In this document: in pieces, positions 13,301 to 23,092 of the stretch
How the letters are laid out: the number at the start of each line of letters is the position of its first letter
Numbering within the stretch: position 1 is the first letter of the stretch
NCBI GenBank assembly: GCA_964030785.1
Contig: OZ034975.1
Location: forward strand, 42,076,069 to 42,140,068
Direction of reading: 5' to 3'
Source of the DNA: Siderastrea siderea
Taxonomy: Eukaryota > Cnidaria > Anthozoa > Scleractinia > Rhizangiidae
DNA: 64,000 bases
Notes under the pieces: model-generated
Database searches by the model: none
Seen by the model: the letters and a program-made list of their open reading frames with translations, nothing else
Told to the model about the DNA's origin: nothing
Position numbers and translations under genes: made by a program

Positions 13301-16300
13301 TAGAGCATACTAATGAGGCATTGTTTTCCTTTGTTTGGAACCCTCATTAGTATGCTCTATATAGAGCATACTAATGACTAAGTAGAAACTACTAATGAAT
13401 GCACAAATTCTCTGTGAATACTTATAACTAAATCGATGCAAACAAAAACTTTTCAACAGCGATGTCGAAAACAATTATATTCCACACTCATTATTATATT
13501 GTTTTCCAACAAGAAATGCAATCTTACAAAAAGCAAATCGAAAGAAAAAACATTCCTTAACATCAAATAAAAAAAAGTTCAGACCTCAGTTGAAATAGAA
13601 GGACAGACCTTGTTTCTCCGCGTTCGCCGGACTACGAGTGTTGTACTTGAACTTGACTTTAGGTTGTAGCGCGTCGAAGACTGCTTTCACCAGTGTAAAT
13701 CTAGTAAATCTTTAGTGGCAATCTATCACTGCCTCGAGTTCCAGATTTCCGTGTATTGGCTCATGGCTGTTTACGCACAAACTGCGATAAACCGCGCGGT
13801 GAAGCACTCTAAAACATTGCAACTCAAAGGCATGTGTGCAATAGCGGAAATATCGTAAACAAAATAGCAACGTGATTTCAAGGTGAGAACTAAAAAATTA
13901 AAATGCAAAAATACAATCTGCACGCAAAAACGAAATTGTTCGTGGGTGTGACCATGTTCCTCGCAAGATAGAATGCCACTCGGCCTGCGGCCTCGTGGCA
14001 TTCTATCTTTGCTGGGGACACTATATCCCATAGAACACTCGCGTTCATTGTCTAACCCTTACATAGAGCGCATTTCTTCGCACTGTCGGAGATCTCTCAC
14101 GCGCGCTCTCATCTGGGCGCGCATGAGCAGTTTTAACATTTTCATATGATGGAAAATAACGAACTTAACTGTCCTAGGTTTTTAACACCCTGAAGAAGGC
14201 AGTTATGTCGAAACGTCAGTGTCATCTGACCGTCGGTAGCGCCTATACCCAATTTCTGAAGATATTTCGCATGGTTATTCGATTTTTGCTGACGTCATTG
14301 TTTACATTTTACTTCATTAGAATAATACGAAAGGCATCATGCTAAATAAAATTTGACTTCAATAACTGAAAGAGTTTGTTAAACTTAGTAACCTGTGCAT
14401 GTGATACTTAAGGCAGTGTCAGCCAACGAAAAGTTCAAAAGTGTGAAGTATGTCAAGCCCATACTTCTTTCTAAAGCTACGAGTTTTTAGCATCGCATAT
14501 TTCAAAGAACATTTGGTATTTCGTAATGAAGTTTTCGGAGAAAGGTAACTGTGTTTATTCTTTCAATAATAAGAAATAACATTTTTGTTACTTGATTAGA
14601 AAACGATAGGCATATGCTTATGAGGAAAAAAAACTGTAAACAATTAGTAGTCGAGTCTGCATATCACATTCCACAACGCTTATATGACAAGACTAGATAT
14701 ATAACATTTTCTGAGTTAAAATTTCGTTATTAATTAATACCATCTTTCCAGTCTTTATCTTTACTAGTAAATTCGTATCCTCAGTGATATAATAACAAAC
14801 CTTTCATTTTACACTATAGCATTTATGACAACCCCTCTGATTAACAATTTCGTTCATAATTTCCGCACGTACTAGTACATTCCTAAGGTTTTATAGTTTA
14901 CCATAACCTTCCAAAAGAACTTCTCAAATGGCCTGGCAACAACACTCAAAGGACTGTAGGAGAGTGCTTTCCCAAGCATTCTGTTTCAAATCAAGATAAG
15001 TATGCCAGCCAACTAGTTTCTATCGCTCGTAAAAAGGTCTTAACAGCTTTCGTCCGCATAGAATGTAACAATCACGCGGTACCTAAGCAACGAGGCACTA
15101 AGCCTGCTAGAAGAATATACTGTTTGAACAAAGAAGCCAAATATATTGGTAACATGCTAAAAAAAACGTCCACTCAGACTCTGTTTCACCTCGATATAGA
15201 GTTAATGAACAGGCCACCAGCACTTCCGGTACAATTAATACATACACATGAAAAGGTATAACAATACACACACGAAAAAAAAGCAGTAAAAGCATCCGTG
15301 CGAGGAGAAATTCACAACAACATTATGAATTTACATATTGAAGTCTGAGACGTGCTGTGAATGCTAAGTAGAGCATCAAAATAGTTCTGTAGTGGCAAAG
15401 CAGGGCAAAAACAGTGACGCGGCCAGACACGGACACGGACTTCAACCCTCAAGTCATTTCCGTCTTTTTTCATTCCACCACCAATTTGAAAAAGATTAAA
15501 ATTACACTGTTTGGGTCGGGACTGACTCTGCAAGAATCTGAGGACAAAATTAAATCTGTTATCATTTAAAGTGCATTTGATTGTTAATAGGAAAGTTTCA
15601 TTGTAATTTATCTTTTCATTTTCCTCCTCACGACAAAAACTCCATCCTGTTTTCTCCATTTCTTAGACGTCGACGTTTACTTACAGATGACTTCCGTTTT
15701 TTCCAATAAATCAGATTTAATTTTCAAATAGATCGACAAACTTTTTTCCCCTCAAAAACAGAGCGAATAATTTGTACAATGGTGATTGATACCTCAGTGA
15801 CAGGAACTCTGAACATGTGAGTCCATTTGCATAAGGTAGCATGAGTTTGCATGCGCGTAACTGATGAATCCTCAGTCATTAAAGTTAGCAGAAAAGATTT
15901 TTTGCGCCAGCAAGAAAAATGTTCTTAAAATAAATGTGTCTGTGATATTACCATCAGCTGTAATAACGCGACTACGGTAACACCGAGAAGTTAAACGAGT
16001 CGTGAATGTGACAGCTCTCGCAACAGCTTCAATCTTTTTATTCAGTGTACTGGAGATTGCATCGCAGTAAGCGATTTCCGCTTAAAAATTTATGGTTAAG
16101 ATATATTTCAATATACAACGCTACTAACATTTATTTTCGCCTTTTCGAATTGATATCCGCCTTCTTTAGGATCTGTTACGCAGCAGTTACTTGTTACAAG
16201 GAGTGTCCCGAATTATTCAGGCTTGCATGCAGACACGCTCAGTTTTGCAATCAGAAGTAAACATACTTCAGTCTTGACTCGAAATTGGAGCCGCTTGCTT

Positions 16301-17474
16301 GCTTCTTGCTTCTGCGCTCAGGTCGGGGATGGGGGAGGGGGGAGGGGCGGTGCACTTTCTACGGTGGGCTTGATATGGAAGGCTCCGCCCGATGGGGGTG
16401 CCTTTTTAAGCTCGCCGTATACTGATGGGTAGCGAAAATTGTTATCGTAGTAGATTAAGGGTTCACCATACAGCGCTGCAAAGTAAAAGAAATTACAGCT
16501 AATGCATCAGTCAATTCCAGCAGTGCCCATCCCCGCCTGGGCATAAGTGGGGCATTTTTTCTCATTGTACATCCCGGAGACCGGGCATTAGTCTACCCCG
16601 GGGCATTTGACGCCGTAATTTTCACTTCAAAGCACTGTCACTTTCTTTCAGTGATAAGTTCGTGAGCCCAGGGCGATAAATCTGTGATTAACTTTCTCTA
16701 AGGAGGACAAACTGAGGCGTTAGATTCACAGAACGAATGATCAGTGAAGCAATACAGAGAAATAAGACTTGTTTGAGGCTTAGCTTGGCCGGATTTAGCG
16801 TTCATTAGAATGAAGGTAAGCCCGAAAACTCAGAAATCAATTCAACCTATGTTGTTACTTGTACTGCGGGGCATTTGAACAGCTCGTTTGTCCCCACCAC
16901 GGGGCATTTGCCGGTTTGTTTTCAAAAAAATCCTAATGCCCGGGGGGTCGGCCCGGGGGGGGATGGGCACCTCTGGAAAGGACCGATGCAAAACGGTTAA
17001 GTAAATAAAAGAGCGGAGTGCCAAATTTTAGCAAAAATAACAGTGGGAAACACAAGAAAGCTTTGAGCCTTTAGTTACTAACTCAGGGCAACTGGAAGCC
17101 AGGGAGAAACACAGCGACCGTGTGATATTCTTCTGTTTTGGTATCCTTGAGTATAATAAGAAAAGGGAGTATGAAAGGGTGCCATTGCGGTAAACATAAT
17201 TGTATATTTAAGGTAAAAGTTTGACCCGCCTCCCCTTAAAAGACTATTGAGTAGCTTCCACTCCCCCCCCCGGCTCCGTGACGGGCTTTCAGGCTACTCA
17301 GTACGACCACTCACAACAGATCACTGTAGATCAGCCACAGTGAACCTAAACTCTAGCTGTCCGCACAGTTTTTCTGCCATTTTTAAGTCACTCACCTGAG
17401 GGAAGAAACACACAGAGCGAAATGCAAAAGAGCTGTAGTAGCTCCTTGTGAAAGTTAACGCGGGTTCCGAACAT
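1103..17474 (-). CDS. Receptor gene A: signal peptide, four Ig, two FN3, fifth Ig (3' end outside window)
   Basis: Spliced model read leftwards: 17474-17396, 11196-10924, 10570-10289, 9299-9045, 6385-6089, 5189-4887, 4789-4760, 4481-4212, 3389-3360, 1399-1103. Every exon begins and ends in phase 1 and has GT-AG borders, so the exons are symmetrical and the frame stays open throughout. It encodes a secreted or cell-surface ectodomain with order signal peptide-Ig1-Ig2-Ig3-Ig4-FN3-linker-FN3-linker-Ig5. Because the homologous FN3-FN3-linker of gene B is followed by a transmembrane exon, gene A probably continues past position 1 into more Ig/FN3 modules, a membrane segment and perhaps a kinase; that is inference. 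The family is the Ig/FN3 receptor tyrosine kinase type, broadly FGFR/VEGFR-like; the subclass cannot be assigned. Undetected exons inside the 6-kb first intron are possible. Confidence 0.75.
1514..1827. mobile_element. TTAA-flanked MITE, GGCTGGTTTCCATATGATCGC family, copy 1
   Basis: Starts TTAA|GGCTGGTTTCCATATGATCG and is made of repeated GATCGC/GCGATC palindromes. Its right end is eroded (GCGATCATAGCCTTTAT). Two other copies occur at 19326-19538 and 42070-42234. Confidence 0.75.
2530..2808 (-). mobile_element. tRNA-derived SINE, copy 1
   Basis: Read on the minus strand, it starts GGCGCGGTGGTGTAGTGG (A-box-like), then GTGGTTCGACGCC (B-box-like), followed by a body shared with 28389-28690. 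It is a SINE rather than a tRNA gene because the head does not fold into an intact cloverleaf and has a long conserved tail. Confidence 0.8.
3360..3389 (-). CDS. Gene A 30-nt linker micro-exon after FN3 2
   Basis: A 30-nt phase 1-1 exon with acceptor TTCCTCAG and donor AACCG|GTAAGTAA, encoding PAIPLIERT. It is homologous to 48068-48039 (PAIPPIKRN), which in gene B directly precedes the transmembrane exon. Here the next recognisable exon is another Ig domain, so the module order differs between copies. Confidence 0.7.
4212..4481 (-). CDS. Gene A exon: fibronectin type III domain 2
   Basis: A 270-nt phase 1-1 exon encoding an FN3-like beta-sandwich: DDSTVIIVKWKVTD (tryptophan), then VENLKADEKYRFRMDMRRPG (tyrosine corner). 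It is highly similar to 48891-48622. The donor ACATAG|GTAAGTAG is strong. Confidence 0.85.
4585..4729. mobile_element. Short MITE in gene A intron
   Basis: Inverted arms of about 40 bp (left AAGGGTGGATTCATTTTCAG, right arm its near complement) flank a 60-bp core. The corresponding intron of gene B (between 48891 and 49076) lacks it, so it inserted after the duplication. Confidence 0.82.
4760..4789 (-). CDS. Gene A 30-nt linker micro-exon between FN3 domains
   Basis: A 30-nt phase 1-1 exon (acceptor TTTCTTAG, donor GTTG|GTATG) encoding SAFPPDRGV plus split codons. Gene B has the same micro-exon (49105-49076, SAIPPDRGV). Its retention with splice sites in both copies supports it as a real exon. 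Confidence 0.75.
4887..5189 (-). CDS. Gene A exon: fibronectin type III domain 1
   Basis: A 303-nt phase 1-1 exon encoding an FN3 domain: proline-rich start (APPDPPIDV), the B-strand tryptophan in VSVKVSWTPGYSGGF, and LSPNTEYEFLVQATNERGKS, the classic tyrosine-corner region. It is nearly the same as the exon at 49505-49203 of gene B. It is followed downstream by a 30-nt linker exon, as in gene B. Confidence 0.87.
5290..5545 (-). mobile_element. Degenerate SINE remnant
   Basis: Minus-strand similarity to the body of the SINE at 2530-2808 (segments around the CCCATTTACAGACATG and GCCCACAAACATGGCC stretches). The tRNA head is lost or too degraded to see. Confidence 0.5.
6089..6385 (-). CDS. Gene A exon: Ig domain 4
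   Basis: A 297-nt phase 1-1 exon. The cysteines are in EVKLTCVVSAKPSAK and VDEEFYCVAVNLLG, and the tryptophan in KMSWKRDLNG. It is a close paralogue, with the same length, of the Ig exon at 1399-1103, so the two arose by a fairly recent tandem duplication. The flanking intron sequence is also similar. Confidence 0.87.
6753..7190 (-). pseudogene. Penelope GIY-YIG endonuclease domain
   Basis: An open segment of about 138 codons containing VVYKFQCDLCDASYVGYT and then a conserved HLHQRVNEHKN: the cysteine pair, YVG and R/EH pattern of Penelope GIY-YIG nucleases, which nick target DNA. It is normally fused to the C-terminus of the reverse transcriptase; here it is out of frame by one base. Confidence 0.85.
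7145..8100 (-). pseudogene. Penelope reverse transcriptase, broken
   Basis: An open frame from 7939 to 7145 shows GVAMGSPLWPLLANVFM (motif B) and KRYVDDTLII (motif C, YVDD catalytic box). Upstream, the same frame continues through LAKWLEEKLQPLSYNQY to an in-frame TAG just before YDVSSLFTNVP (motif A region), so the protein is interrupted. At the 3' side a one-base shift near 7190-7200 moves the frame into the endonuclease reading. The N-terminal part of the protein is missing. Confidence 0.85.
9045..9299 (-). CDS. Gene A exon: Ig domain 3
   Basis: A 255-nt phase 1-1 exon for an I-set Ig domain. VTMACGAEGVPEPTVTWKK holds the first cysteine and the tryptophan, and SDDGRYICIASNELG holds the second cysteine with the DxGxYxC signature. 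The donor is CAAA|GTAAGC and the acceptor TTTGCATAG. Confidence 0.87.
9915..10020. repeat. Foldback element in gene A intron
   Basis: Arms 9915-9960 and 9976-10020 are imperfect inverted copies (AACAATTAGATTATGAG... and its complement) around a short GGCCGAAGGCC-containing loop. Likely a MITE remnant that may extend to about 10220. Confidence 0.7.
10289..10570 (-). CDS. Gene A exon: Ig domain 2
   Basis: A 282-nt phase 1-1 exon. It shows AVGERATFTCKTIGNPP (first cysteine), HRWQFNGVDI (core tryptophan) and LDEGWYSCIGTNSMGDG (second cysteine), the I-set Ig pattern. An extra CSGC pair between strands may form an additional disulphide. The donor AAAC|GTAAGTTT and acceptor TCGTCAG are clear. Confidence 0.85.
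10924..11196 (-). CDS. Gene A exon: Ig domain 1
   Basis: A 273-nt phase 1-1 exon encoding one immunoglobulin domain. Visible landmarks are the B-strand cysteine in TLLCVASGNPKPSY, the core tryptophan in YTWRKDS, and the F-strand motif DHAGNYTCTAEV with the second cysteine. The acceptor is TTACAATAG and the donor GAGAT|GTAAGT. The domain is extracellular and probably acts in ligand binding or cell adhesion. Confidence 0.85.
11930..12655 (-). mobile_element. LINE remnant, reverse transcriptase C-terminal part
   Basis: Minus-strand fragments read KLGPWLFVV (motif B), WKYVDDIATTETV (motif C) and, further on, DLSCVEALHKASLLYPL, a conserved segment after the RT in CR1-like elements. Frames are broken repeatedly. 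It is interrupted at its 5' side by the MITE at 12659. Confidence 0.75.
12659..12938. mobile_element. MITE with TAA target duplication (PIF/Harbinger type)
   Basis: Ends GGGCCGATTTAGACGGTACG and (complement) GGGCCAATTTAGATGGTAC are inverted repeats. TAA occurs directly on both sides (12656-12658 and 12939-12941), the 3-bp duplication typical of PIF/Harbinger. Confidence 0.8.
13130..14060. repeat. Segmental duplication, left copy
   Basis: Shares long blocks with 17939-18665: the GAACATGGTCACACCCACTC block, the block at about 13580-13690, and the block ending near CACTCGCGTTCATTGTCTAA. No coding sequence is recognisable in it. The order is the same in both copies. Confidence 0.8.
13260..13422. 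mobile_element. Palindromic MITE with nested inner inverted repeat
   Basis: Outer arms AGTATTCACAGAGAATTT and its complement bound the element; inside, TAGAGCATACTAATGA occurs three times in alternating orientation. The duplicate region at about 18,030 retains only its right end. Confidence 0.75.
14061..17395. other. Gene A first intron, no gene recognised
   Basis: AT-rich sequence with no exon, RNA gene or complete element that I can support. Scattered short GGGCATTTG motifs occur near 16,550-16,930 and a CCCCCGG-rich stretch near 17,265. Reading frames are short and without family features. Confidence 0.5.
17396..17474 (-). CDS. Gene A exon 1: signal peptide
   Basis: An ATG at 17474 opens 26 codons ending in a donor (CAG|GTGAGT). 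The peptide starts MFGTRVNFHKELLQLF, a short basic n-region, followed by a hydrophobic core with FCISLCVFLP, as in a cleavable signal peptide. It ends in phase 1, matching the acceptor of Ig1 at 11196. The preceding bases on the minus strand contain no obvious TATA box. The start codon is chosen because it is the first ATG before the hydrophobic run. Confidence 0.65.
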
Positions 17475-17938
17475 TTGAAACAGTTGAATTAAGACACTGG
17501 CTGTACACACTGTGACTCAAAGATGGATGTTGGCACGCACTCTGTGAACACTGGCTGACCTTCAGCAATGACAAAGGTTAATAATCGTCCCGAAATACGG
17601 ACATTTGTGCAATACAATTCATTGAACTCAACGGTGTGAACGTTATTTTAAATGATTACTCGTTTCAGGGACGTGAACCTTTTCACTTCCCGGAGTCGTG
17701 TATTGGACGTGTCATCAGAGTGGAATGACCCAAAGAACACTTCCGAAATACCGTGTTTCGTGCTGTTCTTCACAAACTGCTTGAAAATAATAGCGTAAAG
17801 TAACCGCTTAGCCCCTCGAGCATGACACAGGTTTGTAATCACGGTAAATGATTTAAGGATGCACGGTCCACTAAACCTCACAAATAGGCAAATACTGTGG
17901 TGGCACGTTATTTGATCTTCCCGGATGGAATTTTACTT

Positions 17939-18665
17939 AGAACATGGTCACACCCACTCAGCCAATCAGTGTCCAGCATTTCGATGCTCTATATTCCATA
18001 AACTGTCTTAAATTATGTAAAGTGTGTAAAGCGTAAATTCTCTATGAATATTTATAACTAAATCGATAAAAACAACAGCTTCAACGGCGATGTCAAAAAA
18101 ACAACAAAAAATGCAATCTTGTAATAGCAAAGCAAAAAGCAAATCGAAAGAAAAACCATTACTTTACAGCTTTACATGAAATAAAAATTGTTCAGACCTT
18201 AATTGAAATAGAAGGACAGACTTGTTTCTCCGCGTTTTCCGGACTACGAGTGTTGTAGTTGAACTTGTCTTTGGTCTCTTGGCTTTCCCTGTAGGTTCCC
18301 CACATGCTGGTGCCGGTGGTCGTAGCGCGTAGAAGACTGCTTTCACCAGTGTAAATCTAGTAAATCTTTTGGGGCAATCACTGCCTCGAGTTCCTCAGTC
18401 CGTGTATTGGCTCATGGCTGTTTACGCATCAACTGCGAGAAACCGCGCGGTGAAGCACTCTCAGTAAAACATTGCAACTCATAGGCGTGTGTACAATAGC
18501 AAAAATATCGTAAACAAAATAGCAACGTGATTTCAAGGTGAGAACTAAAAAACTAAAATGCAAAAATACAATCTGAACAATCTGAACAATCTTTTCAAAA
18601 ATACAATCTTTGCTCGGGACACTATATCCCATAGAACACTCGCGTTCATTGTCTAACCCTTACTT
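17939..18665. repeat. Segmental duplication, right copy
   Basis: Counterpart of 13130-14060, shorter because it lacks most of the palindromic MITE. It lies just upstream of the gene A signal-peptide exon. Confidence 0.8.
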
Positions 18666-18899
18666 AAGCAGGTAATCAACTTGGAGTCTACGACGGTGTA
18701 GGGCGACCCTGTCAAGGTCGACAGGCATGTCGCAGAAGATGTGAAGTAGCACCAGGTTTTCAGGTTTAACAAGCGGCCTTTCGCCCAACCATCCATGCTC
18801 ACAACGTTCCAGCACTCGTTTCACATTCGTAAGACGTGACTGCAATATCAATCATACAAGCGATTTGAAGTAGCATGCTGGAATCATGTTTACTTTAGT

Positions 18900-19180
18900 C
18901 ACCTGTCGGTTGAGTATCGACCGACACTATCGGCCGACACTCGACCGGTATCTCCAGTGTATCTCGGCCGTCACTCGGGCGAGATAGCGACCGACACTTG
19001 GTCGAGCGTTGGTTGACATGTTCTTCAAGTTGGCAGACCGTCAGTCACCACTATCGGTCGATACTTGGTCGGTGTGTCGGTCTACACCCGGCCGACACAT
19101 CGACCGTTATGTTACGAGGAACTGTTGGAGGCATATCGGTGGACTGTCGGTGGTATATCGGTCGACATTTGGTGGTATAA
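18900..19180. repeat. Degenerate GGTCGATA/TATCGACC repeat tract
   Basis: The words ATCGACCGACACT, GGTCGATACTTGGTCG and their complements recur roughly every 20-35 bp over about 280 bp. A remnant of a palindromic satellite or MITE; no coding sense. Confidence 0.6.
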
Positions 19181-19325
19181 ATATTGTGTATTGTTAACCG
19201 TTTGTTTTGCTGCTGAAACAGGGGACGCAAAAGAACAGTATCTATCGCCTGCGCACATATGGGGATAGATCTAACACTTCCGATCGATAATTGCTCAAAC
19301 GGCCGTCATTTCTAATGCAATTTAA

Positions 19326-19538
19326 GGCTGGTTTCCTTATGATCGCTGTACGATCGCTAGCGTAAACGTTGAACGGTCGTTGCGACTTTGATCGCTGAGC
19401 AGGCCATATAGGCTGGTTTCCATATGATTGCTGTGATCGTTACGATCGCTAAAAAGTGGTTTCCACCTAATTGCAACGATTGCTGGACGTTTTTACCAGC
19501 GATCGCAACGATCGTAGCGATCATATGGAAACCAGCCT
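19326..19538. mobile_element. TTAA-flanked MITE, GGCTGGTTTCC family, copy 2
   Basis: Bounded by TTAA at 19322-19325 and 19539-19542; the ends GGCTGGTTTCC and GGAAACCAGCC are inverted. An internal GGCTGGTTTCCATATGATTG near 19,411 suggests a nested or composite copy. TTAA duplication fits piggyBac- or Kolobok-type non-autonomous elements. Confidence 0.83.
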
Positions 19539-19542
19539 TTAA

Positions 19543-22500
19543 GGTCTGAACAAGCTTTGAGAAGGTAATAAATACTTGCAACTTTGACATAACTTTTGCA
19601 CAACTATATTGCCTTTATTTATTTTCTGTTGAACTACTCGACAAATGACCTACTGGGTACAAATTGGAAAAGCCAGTCCTTTGGTGTTAACTTAAGCATG
19701 GAAACTTGGGCAAGCAAGGGACACCGGAACGAACATAATGGCGGTACTGTCGGCAGACAAAACACTGTGTTTTTTCAGTTTCCTCGTTACTCCCCTTTCA
19801 CAACAAGAAGAAAAAGAAAGACAAAATGAAAAATAACTAGATATACAGGACGAAAAAGAGGGTATCAGAGCGTCTTAGCAGCTCAGTCAACGGAATCTGC
19901 AAAGTCACCTGTCAAATCTGCTATAAAACGGGCGACCTGATCCATCAACCAATCCTGTAAGCCGTCTTTTCCCTGTTTTTGGCGTGACAACGACAAAGGT
20001 GCGTCTTCCATAAGGCACAATTTGGATGATACATTCATCATTCATCAATCAGCACCTATATATTTGACGTGATCAGATGAGTATTGAAATGCAATTTCTG
20101 TGGTTATAACAAGACAAATTGTCGTTTTTAATTTGCTGCGTAGGCAGCACACATACCCTTGAAGCGTTCGAGATTTTTTGGTTTTGCGTTAGATCCTTCG
20201 GATCAAATAACAGCCTATCAGCAATCCCCTGGCGAGTCACCGGCTTGCTTTTATGAAGATCCTAAATTCAATCCATTTAGCGACTTGCTAATATTAAGAT
20301 TAGAAGTTTAGCCAATCAGCACTCGATGAAACTCACATGCGCTTTGCTGTCTTTATTTCTCCTGGTGTTTCACGCGAAACAGATCTAGACAGATCTATAC
20401 AGGTGGGTTTTGCTCTTTTGCCGATTTAATATGGCTACGTCTATTCGAAGAAGCATCAAGGTCATGAAGTTTTCGGCAAGCATTCAAGAGGCCAACAGTG
20501 TGCATTTATGTCACTTTTAGGTCTGCTTTTCAATCGATCGATCGTATTTGGTCCATTCACGAACGCAAAAAAGAACGAGACCAATATGTTCCCAATACGG
20601 ACCGAACAAGTTAGTTCAATAAAGTTTCTATTATTATGGCTCTTTAAAAATTGGCGAGCGGCAAAAGCGTATTTTTATTAGTAAATGTAAGCTTACAAAG
20701 ACGAAAGAAAGGGTCAAACGATGTTATTTTCGCAAAGGGTTTTGGGAAAAATTATACTGAGGCAAGAAAGCAAGTAAAAGATTTCTTCATACAAAACTAT
20801 CCTCTTTGAATTTTTTTTCAAAACTGCGATTTAGTGAGATCTTTTTGTGAGCGGTCCATATGAAGCGGTCCGTTTAGGAAAGCCGGTTCAGACCGATTAG
20901 TGAACCAATCAAAAAGCTCCTTTTCAGCGCGAACCAGTTCAGCCATAAAATAAAACTAAGTATTGACGTCTTAAAAGCGAGCCTGTGATTTAAATAGAAG
21001 AATCAATAATAATTTTGGGACGTGGAACAAAAGAGAGCAAAAAGAAACTGTAAATAGGTTGAAAACGCCTCTTTATTACAACCAAACGGTGAAACATCGA
21101 CTAGTTTCCCACAGTATCCACTTTCCCGATCTCACCTCCCCGCCTCCCCGAAATCCCCAACATCAAGTTCCCGTGTCCCCGACATCACGTCCCCGCTTCC
21201 CCGATACCACGTTCGCGGTCACTTTCCCGATACCATTTCCCAAGGTCCCCGATATCGCGTCCCCCGATATCTCACGTCCCCACGCATTCCCGCCTCCCAC
21301 GTCCCTAAACACGCGCGCGTCCCCGCGTCCATGTCCCACTCACGTCCCCCCGATTTCTTTGTGTGTTTTTTATTTTATTTTGTTTCACTTATTTTCAAGC
21401 TGTTTGGTGCTGTATGGTTCTGCCAGAAAGCAGAAATTCAAATGCTTAATTCCCCCCAAACATTTAGGGAGACTGTTTCAAACTTTACAATGTTACAAGA
21501 ACAACAACTGAAGCATCAAAAAACAGCAGTAAAACAAACATACACCCTCGTTCCTCGGGTGAGATCGGTCATCTTTTACTTTAATTCTGTTTGGTCATCA
21601 AACTCCTCTAAACACTCCACAGTCATGGACCTGTTCAAAAAACTCCTAACAGCTCAACTACTAGCTACAAGTAGCTTGAGCAACTTAATTGAATACCGTA
21701 ATATCCTTTATTTTTGCGAGAATTTTGGTGACCGCATGCTGTGTTTTGTACTGGAAACTTTGTACTTTTAACAGTTTAGAATCAAATGAAATTTTTTTAG
21801 CCAATTAAACAAAATTTTCGCCGATGTTTAACCCCGCGAAAGTAGGGGGCATCAAGGTATCTGTATGAATCAATGGATCAGAAACCTATTGAGCTTATAA
21901 ATCCCTACATACTGAATGGATTCATTTAGAAAGCCGCATCGAAGTTCTTTGGTGTTGCCTACAGTTTTTGCAGTTGAGTTTTGCTGACTAAAGTAGTCAA
22001 ACGATCCAGGTTCAACAAGCTATGAAAAAGAGGACTAATAATATACGACTGACCCCTAGCAGTGACCGTAGCTGTTGGGGTTTAGTTATTAAGTTTTCTC
22101 AGAGCATGTTCCTTTCCCAGGGAGCTAAACGTACTCCCTACTACAAAAAGCTGCCTGCTGATCCGTGGTGTTTTCTCTTTGTGGAGACACTCGGTTCCTA
22201 GCTGCCATACTTTAGTCGTTAATATCGACTTTCTCTAAGAAGAAGGACAGAGGGAGTGTGATCATTTTTCAGAAGGCTCACAACATTTGCAAAAGAGGAG
22301 TGCGTTCTACGAAATGCTACCCGCTGGTCGAGAGTACATATAAGCAAGGGTATGCCAGGCAGTTAACAATAAATCTCAATAAATTGGTACACATGCTCGT
22401 CATAATGTTCCCAGTTGAAATGTTCCTAAAGAAAAAAACAGAAATAGTCACAGTTATTGTCATTGTGATGTGTTCGCGTGAGAAAACATGAGGTGTGGGG

Positions 22501-22935
22501 AAACTGCTGTCAATGATCGTGAATATTTCATTTAGATAATTTGTGACCCTTAAAGAGTTTTTTAACTTCACTAAAACAGCCCCCGGCGTGCGTTTCCGAA
22601 AGCCCCCAACCGTTTCGGGCCGATTTCGGGCAGGATAATTCACACTGTGTCTTAGAAACAAAGAAGTTTTTAAGCACGAAACGTAACTTTAAGTACGTTA
22701 TGCATTCTCATCGTAAGACAAGTTGAGATAACAGCCTTGTAAAATGATTATTTCATGTTTTACAAATGGCATTTCAGGGCCAAAAAGTTGCAGGGACTTT
22801 GGAGTAAGACACACCTGGATTTTGGTTTGGCTGTTACCTAAATCCTGGTTATCAAATTTTACCAGAAGAATAGTCGCCAATGTTCGTCCACCATGAAAAT
22901 AGGTACATGTACATTTTCGGCTGGAATGCTTCATC
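19543..22935. other. Intergenic stretch between kinase gene and gene A
   Basis: No supported gene. It holds a C-rich minisatellite (21,119-21,360) and a possible 3' UTR of the kinase gene just below 22,936. Open frames at 21,059-21,771 are unsupported by codon pattern or homology. Confidence 0.5.
21119..21360. repeat. Minisatellite of CCCCG-ending units
   Basis: About a dozen degenerate units of 12-18 bp around GTCCCCGACATCACG / CTCCCCG on the plus strand. Strongly C-rich against an AT-rich background. Confidence 0.7.
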
Positions 22936-22992
22936 TCAGTGGAAAAACTTTAGGTTCTTTGCCAAATTGCTTTGGTGGTAGCTGACGCATAC

Positions 22993-23092
22993 CTTACGAG
23001 CATCTTGCATATGTTCTATGACCTCTTTCAGCGCTTCAAAAGTCGGTCTGTCTTGCGGGTTTGCTTGCCAGCAATCCTGCATTATATGGTAT
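22993..23092 (-). CDS. Kinase gene exon: C-lobe end
   Basis: A 100-nt exon ending in phase 0, encoding YHIMQDCWQANPQDRPTFEA and then LKEVIEHMQDARK. The arginine of DRPTF pairs with the APE-site glutamate. A donor (CGTAAG|GTATGC) follows; if it is not used, 18 more codons lead to TGA at 22938-22936. Confidence 0.84.

Noticed and set aside
16500..17030. Zinc-finger or exon candidate near GGGCATTTG repeats
   Set aside because: No open frame with domain features; motif repetition looks like a degenerate MITE.
21059..21771. Two overlapping 146-150-codon frames
   Set aside because: The first part is a C-rich minisatellite (proline/serine repeats), the rest has no motif or exon signal.
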